From Bryum argenteum (taxonomy: Eukaryota; Streptophyta; Bryopsida; Bryales; Bryaceae), in assembly GCA_037043015.1 (NCBI GenBank), contig CM073324.1:17140597-17204596 (forward strand): a stretch of 64,000 nt of DNA. The letters are read 5' to 3'. Positions 25,401 to 36,868 of this stretch are shown piece after piece (position 1 is the first letter of the stretch; each line of letters begins with the position of its first letter). Under the pieces are notes generated by a model. It saw only the letters and a program-made list of their open reading frames with translations. It was not told where the DNA came from and searched no databases. The position numbers and the translations under genes are program-made.

Positions 25401-27097
25401 ATAGTTCAATGATGAACCTTCACAGCTCCTGGGATTATCAGCTGTCCAGGTACAGTGTCACAAGTATGACAGATTATTCACTTTGTGTGGATTCCTGCAG
25501 CATGTTTGTGCACCTGGAGGGACGCACAAGAGAGGAAGCATTCAGAATAGGGCAGGAGATAGCGGCATCAGTGACGGCCATGAACCCCAACCCAGTGACG
25601 CTGAAGATGGAGAAAGTGTACCACCCCTGCGTCCTTCTCACGAAGAAGCGATACGTGGGTTACAGTTACGAAAGCCCCGGCCAGCTCAATCCAACTTTCG
25701 ACGCCAAGGGCATCGAAACCATTCGTCGTGATAGCTGTGCAGCTGTTGCGAAAACATTGGAAAGATCGCTGCGCACCCTCTTCGAAACTCAAGATCTATC
25801 ACAGGTCCGCAATCATGCAATGAGGGAGTATTTGGAAACAATCAATTTCCAAACCTCAATTTCGTTATGATAGCATTATTCCGCACTTTTAGGGAGGTTA
25901 GATTGCAGTACAATGTGTCCGAATACATGTGAAATTGGACCACTTTGGGCCAGAAGTGGGTGAGGCTATGATGTTTCTAGACTGCCATTCTGAATCATGG
26001 GTGATATTAGAGTGGTGGTGATATTCCAAATGATAGAGATTTTGGTACGCCAGAATGGCACTCGAAATATCGTCATTTGGAATTCTGCATTCCAACATGT
26101 AGCACTCAATGCACAGTGTTGTGATTGTGGTACAGGTGAAGGCGTACCTGCAGCGGCAGTGGGGGAAGATTGTCAGTGGTCGAGTCTCGCTCCGGGACTT
26201 CGTATTTGCAAAAGAAGTCCGACTGGGCACATACAGTGCCCGAGCCTCGGTGCTTCCAGCCGCGGTCATAGTGGCCTCGAAGGCGATGTCACTGGACCCT
26301 CGAGCCGAGCCCCGGTACGCAGAGAGGATTCCGTATGTGGTCGTGCACGGGGAGCCTGGAGCTCGTCTATCGGACGTGGTAGTCGATCCTCACGTGATGC
26401 TCGCCAACGGGTTACGACTCCATGATACGTATTACATCACCAAGCAGATCATTCCTGCGTTGCAGAGAGTTTTCGGACTTGTGGGCGCGGATCTGCGTCA
26501 GTGGTACGCGGAGTTACCCCGCGTGTACCGACCCCCGACTGCCAAGCGCGCTGGAAGAATCACCACTTTCAATGCTGGGAGCACAGAGGTCACAAAGGGT
26601 GGCACCATTGATCACTACTACTTGTCGCAGCATTGCTCTGTGTGTGGCGAGCTCATGCGTGGCTCTCAACTCATCTGCTCCTCGTGTGCTGCTAATCCGC
26701 AAGCCGTCGTCTCCGTTTTGACCACACAAACGGCCCAGTTGGAGAAGGAGTTCAAACACCTTGAGGCGGTATGACACTCTATTTTATGTGGAGATTGCTT
26801 GCCGCTTGTGTGACTTTCAGGGGTTTTGTTGGGCATTTACAGGAGTCCGTGTATCATGATTATTTTTGTTTCCAGTCTCGTTTGTGCTCAGGAGTTGTTT
26901 GTATATGACAGATCTGTCGGCATTGTGGTGGTGGTGATGGAGGTGCAGAGGGACACATTGCATGCGTGTCTCTCGATTGCCCTATTTTCTTCGAGCGGCT
27001 CAAAGTCCACAAGGAGTTTCAAGCTTTATCAACCATCTCTGCGAATTGTGGCTATTATCCAACATGCTTTCTAGATTTTGGCTCTGAATTATTTTAG
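16422..27097 (+). CDS. REV3: DNA polymerase zeta catalytic subunit (REV3)
   Basis: Twenty-two exons: 16422-16581, 16663-16745, 16979-17036, 17146-17195, 17418-17530, 17628-17670, 17851-17919, 18021-18360, 18754-18845, 18959-19342, 19425-21840, 22077-22681, 22761-22940, 23027-23184, 23425-24043, 24238-24384, 24468-24743, 24824-24931, 25032-25237, 25501-25804, 26136-26768, 26912-27097, giving 2,409 residues. It belongs to the family B polymerases that extend past lesions with REV7. Visible parts: conserved N-terminal domain with [11 protein letters not shown] and GMSHIHLS; a long, acidic, poorly conserved middle encoded mainly by the 2.4-kb exon 11; exonuclease-like region (LYLPDEL-type block and [12 protein letters not shown]); motif [10 protein letters not shown] (Asp 1868); motif [11 protein letters not shown]; motif C YGDTDS (Asp 2033, 2035). 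CysA is Cys 2304, 2307, 2318, 2321; CysB, the expected iron-sulphur site, is Cys 2350, 2353, 2366, 2371. Intron 19 uses a GC donor inside motif C. ATG 16422 is the first in frame. Length is between the Arabidopsis and human proteins. Confidence 0.96.
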
Positions 27098-27629
27098 ATA
27101 AACGTCTTGTACCATTGTGTAAAAAAAGTACTCATACATCACCATGTACTAGTAATCTCTAAATTTGTGATAGTAGTGTAGGTTGATAGAAAGGGTTGTG
27201 CAGCCGAGTTCATGTTGCGGTGCTGAAACACACTCAAATAGAATCCATAAGAAAGATACCGTTCCCGTTAACAGATTCCCGATACTGACTTATGGAGGGT
27301 AGATCGATTCGTTGTTTAAAGTTTCGAGCTGACCGATCAATTCTGTAAACATATATGCAATCTCGGCAAGCACTTGATATAATAGCTTCACTCCCACAGA
27401 AGACTTCCAACAATGAGCCTGTGTGCAGAACGTCATCGAAGTGGACGCTTGTGCCAATAAGCGTCATAAAAGCCAACGGTTGACATATATGGCTAAGTGG
27501 ACCAACGTCTGATTGCTGCATAAGATGCCGATTGAGACTTGTCATTAATTATCACATCTATAAGATTAATGAATCCATTTTGTACAAATAGGCTGCCAAC
27601 AGTAAAGCAATCAATTAAAGAGAGGTATT
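27098..27629. other. Convergent intergenic stretch between REV3 and gatC
   Basis: The 532 bases between the two stop codons presumably carry both 3' untranslated regions. A 103-codon open frame on the minus strand (27234-27545) resembles no family and lies downstream of the gatC stop, so I do not call it a gene. Confidence 0.5.
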
Positions 27630-28772
27630 CTACTCCTGATTCTCTTTCATAATTTTAGGAACTTTGAGGAATGGTCCATCTCGGTCTGGAGCAGCTGCCA
27701 GCATCGCCTCTCTGCACCACATACCATATCTTTCAGAAAACCCCCAAACTTGAACGTAATAGATTTCACATGAATCAGGAGAATGCATCACCGACACAGG
27801 TATATCTCCGAGTAAATTGCAAGATTGGGAACACAGCATCACCTGTCAGCAAATACTGTTGCTGTGTCTGGCCTGAGAGTCTTTGAAGGGTCGATCTCAC
27901 CTGCCAAAATGCACAAACGGAGCAAGTAAAGCAGCAGCTTGTGATACCATTGCAAAATGCTCAGAAGCATGGAAGAAACATACCAACTCGAATGGCAGGT
28001 GGAACGTTGGTCAAGTCGATGTCTTGTAGTTGAGCAAACCTGTCAACAACAAAATCACCCGATCTGATCACTCTGCAGAAAACAGAAACCTTCGGGATAA
28101 CACACAGAAAACAACAACAAGAACACCCAAACTGATCAATCGAAAACCTGTAGAAAGCACATAGGAATGGATGGTAATTGAAACTCCCAAAAGAAGGGAT
28201 GCTCACCAATCAACGATGCGAACAATTTGAGGCTCGAAATCCTTGACCTGATGGAACAAAGTTTGCGTACCCATTAGTTTCCACATTACACCAGGACCAT
28301 TGGAGCCTGATCCAATAGCAACTCTAAGCCTTCAAGAGTCCTTCAGAACGTAGGTGTTGTTGATTTTGCTACATTTTTAGAACCTCAAGTTTTCGAAATG
28401 AGAACTGGTTTGACAACAGTCGGACTCGTATCGGTCTTACATCATCTACCGTAAACCTTCTTCAAACCCCTGTAGTTCTGGCGAAGATACTGCACTCTTG
28501 GGTGCTTCAGTCTCTCCATTGATTTACTCTTATATGAATCGGGTGTATGGCTTGCAAGTGGAAGTGATGGAGCTCAACAAGGTAAGATTTGTCAAAGGGA
28601 CTGTTACCTCTTCGGGAGTGAGGGTCAAGCGCGCCTTCTCGCAGAGGTGTGCAATGTTCGGGGGATCCACTTTAGACGCTGCAGTGCAGACAGAGGTTCG
28701 TCTGACAGAAAACCACATCGACGGCAACCGCATTGTGGACGGCAGTATTTTACACGAGCCCGCCATCGCCAT
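27630..28772 (-). CDS. gatC: Glutamyl-tRNA(Gln) amidotransferase subunit C, organellar
   Basis: Five exons on the minus strand, from 5' to 3': 28772-28608, 28247-28207, 28039-27984, 27900-27843, 27711-27630. GT-AG introns and one open frame give 133 residues. After a 33-residue leader with few acidic residues come the GatC motifs VDPPNIAHLCEKARLTLTPE, VKDFEPQIVRIVDWFAQLQ, VDLTNVPP-type block (read here as IDLTNVPPAIRV), GEIDPSKTLRPDTA, DREAMLAAAPDRDGPFLKVP and an end near IMKENQE. GatC is the small structural subunit of GatCAB, which converts Glu-tRNA(Gln) to Gln-tRNA(Gln) in chloroplasts and mitochondria; the leader fits organelle import. The start is the first in-frame ATG, with a second ATG two codons on. 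Length fits the family. It faces REV3 tail to tail and CPBP head to head. Confidence 0.9.
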
Positions 28773-29381
28773 CACCTTCACAATTCCAAAACCCTGCCAA
28801 CGCAACCCCAATCAACAAAGCCCAATCTATCATCCTAAACTCACAACTCACTCACTCGAAAAAACAACTACGATTGCCGAAAAAAGTAGAAAAATAGACT
28901 AGGTTTGCTTACAACACACCTTGAAATGCACAGGCGATTGCACAACAGGAATCAATCGCTTCTGACCTAATGAAACGCAACAATTCGACTTCGGAGCCGG
29001 TGGACCCACAATAGGATAAGCTTATGAGCTTTCATCCAAAATTATAGATGATGTTTTGCTCCGTCTTTCTAATATTAGTAGACCTCTCTGCCACATGGCT
29101 TTCGCATTCGGCTTCATTTGTGGTCTAGGTTATAGATATGCAGCTGCTGAGTGTTCCGAGTACTGAACCTTCGTGCAAGCATTGATGATAAGGAAAAGGT
29201 CCCAATTCGAACATAATGCAGTTGCATGTCGTCTGAATCAATGATTAGCGCGCTCCTCGAAGATACTCATTCGTTGCGAGCAGCTGAATTCGTTTGATGG
29301 TCGCCCGAATGACGTGCGACATGGAATGTTGCTCAATTTTCGTCAGTGAGGCTTCTTCGTGAGTGGAAGAAGCGGGCAGCT
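28773..29381. promoter_or_regulatory. Shared upstream region of gatC and the CPBP protease gene
   Basis: The two start codons point away from each other with 609 bases between them, so both promoters must lie here, upstream untranslated exons aside. No clear TATA box or other motif stands out. Both products look organelle-targeted, so shared control is possible but only inferred. Confidence 0.45.
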
Positions 29382-31199
29382 ATGGAAGCGCTTCTGAATC
29401 CCGCAAGAATCCCACCCACCTCATTGCGAAGACCCCCTCAGGCTAGCGGACGGAGGCTTGGCGCGGAATTTCTAAGACCGAAGGTTGCTAAATTTTCTGG
29501 AGGGTGGAAGGTTTTTCGAGCTTCTTCTCGGATATGGCCAATTAGGGCATCATATGGGCAATCACAGCAGGCCGGTGATGAAGAGCATTCTTTTAGTGAG
29601 GATCCAAGTAGCAGTAGTAGTAGTAGTGCGGGTGATGATGCAAAGGATGAATCGCTGCCCTCTTCGTCTACTTCGCAAGGCTCCATTGCCTCGTGGGTGG
29701 TCAGACTCTGGAAGGTTCGGTCCTAAAACCCTAAATCCACATGAAATTTCTTGAACAGCGCTGAAAGCTCACACCCTAACCATCAATGTGAACAGATGCT
29801 TTGACATTCATGCACACCACCAACAATGTAAGCATGAATTGTTAACGATGCTGTTTGGTTAGGGTCAGAGCTTAGAGTTTATACCACTAGTTTTGCGAAT
29901 TGTGTGTTTTGCAGAAGCTAATTGTGTTGAGTGTTGGTTTTCCAGTTGGATTGGGCGAGGGTGATTTTTGGGCTTTCTCGCGAGGAGAAGCCATGGACAG
30001 TCCCCTGGACGGGTCAGACAATTTTTCAGGTATCTTCTCGCTTGATTCATCACCTGCATGTACAATGTTTGAGTCATGTGTCCAGAGTACCTGGTTAATC
30101 AACGCTCTGAAGTACCAAAGTTTGCACTTTTGAGTGGCTTCTCACAACGTGAATGATTAATTTGATAATGTTGGTCTTTGAGTTAGAGGTTTTACATCCT
30201 ATCTGGGGTAGTATAGAGTGCTGGCATCGCGTACTTCGTGAAGAAACCTCCGTGTTCGAGGTTATGCAAAGCTCGAGAATCCTTGACTAAAGTGCTAAGT
30301 TGGGCTTCTTGTTTTCCGTCAGCACTTTTGAGTCGTGTTAAGCTCTTTAAACAGAGGTCATTGCATTTATCGATCTCTCATCTGGAGTAGTGCAGAACGC
30401 TGGCATCACGTACTTCGTGTAGAAACCTTGTCTATGCCTCAGGTGATGAAAAGGATGCCATTATCTAGGAACCTTCAATGAGGAGATGTTCATGCTTTCT
30501 AGCTGGTAACCATGTGAGTATGGCGTTTGTTTGCAGGTGATGTTTCTGTGGTTCGCAGCTTTCTGGTTGGTAGGCTCCTGGATAATACCGATAGCAGCGC
30601 AAGCAGCAGGGTTCAGCAAGCAGAGTCTAACCTACAGGGGACAAGCGCTCTACAGTCTGGTAACAGACATAGCGGAGGGAACAGTGGGGCTCGGAATCCT
30701 CTACAGATGCTTATCACGCTTCCATCCACTCCCCGGCGAGTGGTTTCCGGTCTCATGGAAGGGCACATGGTACGTGGAGGCTTGCTTAGGCTGCCTCATG
30801 TTCCCACTCGTGAACCGTCTCTCGCAGCTGAACCTCGACATCCTCCCGTTTCCGACTCCTTTTAACTCTTCCCATGTGGAGCAGAGCATTATGGCCAGGG
30901 ACCCGATCGCCACGCTCTTGTACGCCGTCGTGGTCTCCGTGTGCGCTCCCATCTGGGAAGAGGTCATGTTCCGCGGCTTCCTCCTGCCGTCACTCACTCG
31001 CTACCTGCCCGTCTGGGGCTCCATCATCGTCAGTGCCATTGCCTTCGCTCTTGCGCATTTTAGCCTCCAGCGCATGCTCCCTCTCACGTTCTTAGGCTTG
31101 GTCATGGGTATCGTCTTTGTCCGGTCTCGCAACTTGCTTGCCTCCATGCTGTTGCACAGTCTCTGGAACGGTTTTGTATTCTTGGACCTTTTAAGATGA
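29382..31199 (+). CDS. CPBP-family (CAAX amino-terminal protease type) intramembrane protease, probably plastid
   Basis: Three exons (29382-29714, 29946-30029, 30537-31199) give 359 residues. The first 60 residues are rich in Pro, Arg and Ser with few acids, as in a chloroplast transit peptide; a Ser-rich linker follows. The membrane domain starts near residue 140 with several hydrophobic segments. CPBP/Abi motifs are present: WEEVMFRGF (Glu 280, 281; Arg 285), ALAHF (His 313) and HSLWNG (His 346, Asn 350), the glutamates and histidines being the expected metalloprotease residues. The block TYRGQALYSL through MARDPIA matches plant plastid members as I remember them. The acceptor at 29945 was chosen over one at 29914 because only this keeps the frame into KPWTVPWTGQTIFQ and the membrane domain. 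The substrate is unknown. Confidence 0.92.
30120..30447 (+). repeat. Two-copy direct duplication in CPBP intron 2
   Basis: Two copies about 180 bp apart share GCACTTTTGAGT near their starts (about 30125 and 30323), then ATCTGG(G/A)GTAGT, GCTGGCATC(G/A)CGTACT and TTCGTG(A/T)AGAAACCT. They are diverged by substitutions and indels and lie wholly within the intron. Confidence 0.7.
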
Positions 31200-31992
31200 C
31201 AAGGCTTTTTGCAGCTTTTTGTACAAGCTCGTGCTACGGTGACCGTCTCTCGTGACTGTGCTTCAATAGTATACTACATGGCTTTCTAGAATGTACGTAA
31301 AAAGGTCTGGTTCTACAAGGATGCGAATCGATTTGTTGAGAGAGGACGACTCAATGACGAGTATGAAGCCTTTGTGCTTTAGCATCGTTTTGCTCCTCTT
31401 CAGGTAAGCCATGTATTGTGTGGTTATATCTTGTGAGTGCTACGAACTGTGCTTTACTCTTTTGGTTCACTTTTATGTTATTGATATCTTCTTCTTCTTA
31501 TTGGGTACCTCCGCCTTGGCTACATTTTAGCTTGAGGGCATGGTATCTTTTCCAAGGGCATGAACTTCGTGTGGTACTATTTGTGGTAACTGTGTGACTC
31601 TTTAGATCTACCAATGTAGATTCAAAGTTTGCATTGAGTAGTCTGTCTAGCTACTTTTTAGAAGAGCTCACCTGCAATGCTTTGCTCAATTTTCATCATA
31701 CCGTGCAAGCCACTTGCATGCATGGGCAGGTGTGCATGCACATGGATACAAATTCTTTCATCCAGACTCCTCATCCCTCGTAAGATCATCAAATCTTATG
31801 TAAGATCACCGCAAATTCTTCACCATTTGTGAAATCGTGATGTTCAAAGTTGCCAAAAATAAGTTCTTTTGAGGGTTTGTAAGAGACTAAAGAGTAAATC
31901 TTGATCTTTTGGAAGTTTGGTAAGTTGAAAACCACATTTAATTTACAGAATCCACTTGAAATTGCATACTGTTGACACGAAGCCTTCAAACA

Positions 31993-32056
31993 CAAATGGG
32001 GTAAGATTTTCTTAGTGTTAGAAAACTTACTATCAAAGAGAATCTTACCCCATTTG
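31993..32056. repeat. Perfect 16-bp inverted repeat with 32-bp loop
   Basis: CAAATGGGGTAAGATT at 31993-32008 is matched exactly on the other strand at 32041-32056. The flanks are AT-rich. It could be a relic of a short inverted-repeat element. Confidence 0.9.
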
Positions 32057-33714
32057 ATAATCCATTCTACTACTTTGGGTCTTACTTACTTGCAAGGATC
32101 CTCATTCGCATGATTCTTGACTTTGCAAAAGAGAATATTTTAAGGATTCAATGTATACAACTACTAGAATCTGAGAAGTCCACCTTCTTAAATCTATGTA
32201 GATAAACTTCATTTGTTATTATTTTCCAAAAGAAAAAAATACTCTAGAATAAACCTTGAACACAAATAAATTGGGAAATTTCTTAGTACCTTATACAAGA
32301 CCATCTGTGAAGGTATAATGCCTATTTTACCCTCCACTTCTTTTGTACATATGAGCTTGATCTTGTGTGCATTGTATGTGCATTTTACCACAAATGGAAT
32401 ATGTATACTAATTTAGATTGCTACAAGTGATGTGTTAACTTAGTTCCATGATTATAAAAAATTCCCAATTTATGGTATACAGTGTTCTAGTGATGAACTC
32501 ATGACACATGTCACACTCCTCATTATAAAATATAAAACATATCTTTCATACAAATCTTTTAGACTAAGGGTTGACAAAGCTCACAAAAAGTTGGAGGTAA
32601 ATGCCAAAACGTCAAAGTGTCCATCTTGAAAAGGCAAGGTTGACATGCAATGTAGACCACGCAGTACAGCTGCGTAGAATCCAAGGTTTGCGAAAACACT
32701 GTGTAGTCTAAAAACAATACATTAAACTTGTCGAGCTTCGAAGTACTTGAAGAAGTACATTAAACTATGCATATTGTTTCTTGAAAGCCTTGTACAGTCT
32801 ACCTATTGAATTTTTGTGTAAAAAAAGGAAACACATGCAAAGGAAGCACTTGTCATCGTTGCTGAAAATTAACGCTCACTCCAGATCAATTGGGGTGAAA
32901 GAAATCCTGCCCAGGAGGAGCAAGCTGAAAAAGGAGCGTGTAGCACATTGTCAACACCCTTTTGACTCTACTGCTTGTCAATGAGATCATCTCCATTACG
33001 TACACATACCTTTGCAATTGCGTCACTCACAGCAAGACACTGATCTCGTAGAGTCAAAAAGAAGCTCTCGTTACCTATCTAACGCTAAACTTGATGATGT
33101 CTGAAGTGCATACTTACATCAGAATTGCCGTCGTACCAACCAGCCAACCTTCGAGATACATAAACAACTAATATCTTGCGATCGTACTCGAGTCCTTTAT
33201 CGAGCTCCTGTCGATCGAGAAAGCCTCTCACCACATGATATAATATCACCAGATATTCGTCGCCTCACACAACTCAAGTGGTGGTGATTCGTAATCAAAA
33301 ACCCGGAATCGAGATTAAGCAAACCGAAGAAACTGCACAAGACTCTCATCTGTAAGTTGGATTTGGGAACTGCCAAAGTTAGTGATATGAGAACCGGGAT
33401 GCGAACGCTCCAGTGGTTTCTGCGATGAGGATACTTTACGATTGGCAGTTGATGACTGGAAGGGTTGGTAAAGTTGCTACTTAGGGCCCAACTTAAAGTT
33501 GGGCTTGAGCAGAGACACCCACGAGAGTTGTTGCAAGCGTGAGGTGGAGTTAGTGTATGTACACAGAAAGTGAAGTGTTTTAAAAAGAGTAAAAAAAGAG
33601 AATTGGGTAGCGTGATGACATTGGATTCGGTCACGTGGAGCTCGGCTGGAGTGGCCAAGCATGAATCCCAATCGGGCAATCCTTTGAATATTGTAAACCC
33701 TTGCACAGAGTTTT

Positions 33715-33719
33715 TATAA
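33715..33719 (+). promoter_or_regulatory. Possible TATA box
   Basis: TATAA within GAGTTTTTATAACTTCTG lies 104 bases before the ATG of the peptide gene, at a plausible distance for a plant promoter with a 5' leader of about 70 bases. It is judged only by sequence and position. Confidence 0.3.
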
Positions 33720-33822
33720 CTTCTGGTTTCCACCTCTAACTTCCAAGTGCAACTGAAATCTCGTTTGCATCTGCAAATGCTCCAAAATTCTGTGTTACTC
33801 ATGATTTCTTCAGCCTTACAAG

Positions 33823-34242
33823 ATGAGAGGTTCAGTGCTTGCCATGAGCTTGATCTTCCTGCTTTCAATGGATTCAGTTGTTTCGACGACGACGACGACT
33901 CCGAGCAAGGATCATGTTAGCACCTTCGAGGTCAGTGACTGCTACTTTCGAACTATATATCAATGGAGCTGGAATGAATTGGAGATAGAGTTGATATGAT
34001 ATGAGCCAGGTTTTTTTGTATTGATGATTCGGTGATTGGTATTGCAGTCAGGGAGTTGGCAGTACTCACGGCGATTGTTGCAAGGCGGCGACAGAGACCG
34101 AGACCGACCTGCACCTCGGGGCTTTCCACCTCCCGATGGCAATGCTCTGTACCGTAGCCCGCAACGAGCACCTCCCGGCAGGCGACCTTGGATCCCTGAT
34201 GATCCTCCGCCCTTGAAAATCCCACCTCCACACCACCCATAG
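33823..34242 (+). CDS. Small secreted Pro/Arg-rich peptide precursor
   Basis: Two exons, 33823-33930 and 34048-34242, with a GT-AG intron and continuous frame, encode 100 residues. The start MRGSVLAMSLIFLLSMDSVVS is a good signal peptide, followed by five Thr. The rest has no Cys and is dense in Pro, Arg and Asp: SRRLLQGGDRDRDRP, then GFPPPDGNALYRSPQRAPPG, RRPWIPDDPPPLKIP and a final PPHHP. RR and basic sites could allow processing. The overall design (signal peptide, charged variable part, Pro-rich C-terminus) is that of plant post-translationally modified peptide hormone precursors, but the C-terminus does not match CLE, CEP, IDA, PSY or CIF patterns well enough to assign. A short cell-wall Pro-rich protein is the other reading. 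No homologue is recognised. Confidence 0.6.
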
Positions 34243-36499
34243 CCTCGATCCGACAGTTTGTTTTCTCCGACTTGAGAAAAGAGTGTCGATCGAGTACAAT
34301 CGTAAAGTGCCTGATGAAGCTGCATCAGATATTAGGGTGTAGAGGAGGGCAAGCAAGCTAGATCCATTTCGTGGAGGTAAATTTTGTCACAATTAGAAAC
34401 CAATTAGCTCTTTCAGACTACAAACTTTGAGGATCCATTAGTGATTTAGCTTTTCCAGACTAGAAACTCTGAGAAAGCATCGTGTATCTTAGTGGATACT
34501 GAGGGTGGACTGTCGGTCACCACCCATGGAGAATGTTTGGACATAGCTCAATAGTTACAGTGAGAATAGTGGAGTATTTGATCACGGAATGTAAAGGTTT
34601 TGGTTACTGGTAAAACAGAATGGAGTTGTTTACCGAGAATGTAGTCAGGTTTGTGTGTTTGTGTGCTTGTGTGTTGTAAGAATGATGCGTGACAAGAAAG
34701 CACTGGAAACTGTGAAGTTTGGTGACAAACACAAGGACAAACAACCATTAATTTCAGATCTTCAACAAGGAAGGACCAGGATGTGTACACTCAACAATCA
34801 CTCCTTTTTGTACCATCGATTACTACTTACACTATTGTAAGTACCGGACAAATTAAATGAACATTTCCGCATTCAAGTGGAAATCGGGGCGTCAATAAAT
34901 CTACAGAACCTCTGCAAGTGCGAGAATTTATACGTTCTCGGTTTGAAGCTAGTGTTAACAAGAACAAGCGAACTTAACATGTCATGCTTTAGTTGATGGG
35001 AAGTAGTTGTCCTCAAGACTTTAGAAAATATTCCACTCATTCCAGGGGACTGACCAGGTGAGAATTTGGTGAGGAATGTAGCTACCCCTGCATTGATTAG
35101 AAGGGTAAGTTTAGTGCATGAAAAAGAAGATGTTACTGCAGAGTAGGTGTGAGGTGGATTTGCCAACTGCTCAACATGTGTGGCTCATCGCCCGTTCAGC
35201 AAGTCAACTCCGCCAGCTACTGTAAGTTACAAGCAAAGCACGATGTGATGATCATTTGATAACTTAGCCACACCCACAACACAAAGCGGAAGTCAACACA
35301 AACAAAGTAAGTTCAAAATGCTCCAGTGCTCACCAGCTAGAGATTTCATGCATGCATGTCTTAGTCATGTATTGCTGGGATGCAAGCACCGCACTGGCCA
35401 ACTCAGATATCCAATCGAAAAGAGAAGCTTTAACATCGATTAGAAAGAGAGGCCAAAGGAGGTGAAAGGAATTTACCCAGGAGAGTGAGGACAGCTTCCT
35501 TCCAAGATCTGGACTGTGCTGAGGGGATCTGTACTTTGGCTAATATGGTTAGAGTCAGAGGAATGTTGTTTGTTATTCTAGAGGAAAGGTGGTGTGATCA
35601 TTTATGAGAGTAGAAGATGTGGGAGGTCTTTGTAGAAGTCACCAAAGCAGCTTGGTTCCACACTACTTCTTTGATCCGTATCTATGGTGAGCACATTTTT
35701 AAAATTCCTAGATAGATTTGACTCCTATTGGTTGCCTTCCACAATGTTTACCACTAGTAAGAGTTGAGCTTTCCTGAACATGGCATCTCTCTCAACCAAT
35801 TTCTCATAGAATCTCCACCTTTTCCCTCCCACATTCTCTGCTTCCTCTACAACATTCATCCTTCATAGACATGAGTGTGTAGCTGTTGTTTCTCCACGCA
35901 GGTTACTGCTATGGTCTAGATGTATTCTTTAATGAATAAACACATTGATTGATTCTTTTTTAAATATTTAAAAATAGAGATGGACAAAAGCCTAATAAGT
36001 CTAGAGTCAAATTTGCACCCGTGGAAATTTTCAGTAGTGGAAAAGTGTGCAACTTCTACCAATCTCTATATTAGATGTAATTCCACCAAATCCTAATTGG
36101 ATGAGTTATTATTTAGCGTGATAAAAAATGCACTAACACTTTTCCATCACAGTAGTGTTTGTGCACCATGATCATTGGTCATCCGCAAGAGAGAAGTTAT
36201 TTCTCTCCTAAAAAGAAAAAGTCAATTTCCTATACCACTAACATTGTATATATATGGTATTTCCACCAAGCCAAATTTCTCATTCCACCATGAATTTCAC
36301 CAAGCTTGGTACAATGAGGCATTCTTGGTGAAAACACTTGTGGAGAGCTTGGTGGTAACACTAACACACTTTTGATTGCGAAATTTCATCGAAATGTTAT
36401 TTGGTGTGTTTACTTCAAAATTCCTTGTATGACATGTTTGGAGAGATCTCAAGTGAAGATCACCACTTTTGATTTAGTTTCAAGTTTATGCACTCATTA
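34243..36499. other. Intergenic region, no gene seen
   Basis: The first few hundred bases are probably the 3' untranslated region of the peptide gene. Nothing else is recognised: open frames are short, without splice partners or family motifs, and no clear repeat was found. Confidence 0.45.
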
Positions 36500-36868
36500 G
36501 AGAGATCCGCTAAGTACAATGGACCAGGGACCAAAACACCTAGATCGGGGACCAAACGTCGAACTGGGCACCAAATTTTTACTATAAAATCGAACTCGGG
36601 ACTAAACTCAAAATGCATGATTTTGATGGTTTTCTGAGTTTAGTCCCAGTTCAACTTGGTGCCCGATTTGCAACGTGTTGCGCGGAAGACCAAAGGAGCA
36701 CGATTGTTGTCTATTTGTGTGTGAAGGTCCCTAGTTTACATCCGGTCCCCAGTTTGGTGCATTTGGTCCCTAGTCCGTTCTAGTTAGCGGATAACTGAAA
36801 ATAGGGCACGAAATGACAGACTGGAGACCAATTGGGGTCCAAACTGGGGACTACTTAGCGGATTTCTC
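36500..36868. mobile_element. Foldback MITE with TA target duplication
   Basis: The left end GAGAGATCCGCTAAGTA is matched at the right end, read on the other strand, as GAGAAATCCGCTAAGTA (16 of 17). TA flanks both sides (36498-36499 and 36869-36870), as in Tc1/mariner-type elements. The interior is also palindromic: ACTCGGGACTAAACTCA pairs with TGAGTTTAGTCCCAGT, and GGGCACCAA with TTGGTGCCC, so most of its 369 bp could fold into one hairpin. No coding frame. Confidence 0.8.

Larger units (their letters stand above)
31200..33822. other. Intergenic region, no gene seen
   Basis: AT-rich sequence after the CPBP stop. It holds a 16-bp perfect hairpin (31993-32056) and a fragment of the dispersed TTAA-family interior near 31815 (TTCACCATTTGTGAAATCGT). 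The last 110 bases are probably the 5' untranslated region of the peptide gene. A 223-codon minus-strand frame at 33197-33868 overlaps that gene and resembles nothing. Confidence 0.5.

Noticed and set aside
27234..27545. 103-codon minus frame next to gatC
   Set aside because: It follows the gatC stop codon, so it would be 3' untranslated sequence, and it matches nothing.
33197..33868. 223-codon minus-strand open frame
   Set aside because: No family motif, and it overlaps the first exon of the peptide gene on the plus strand, which has a signal peptide and a fitting intron.
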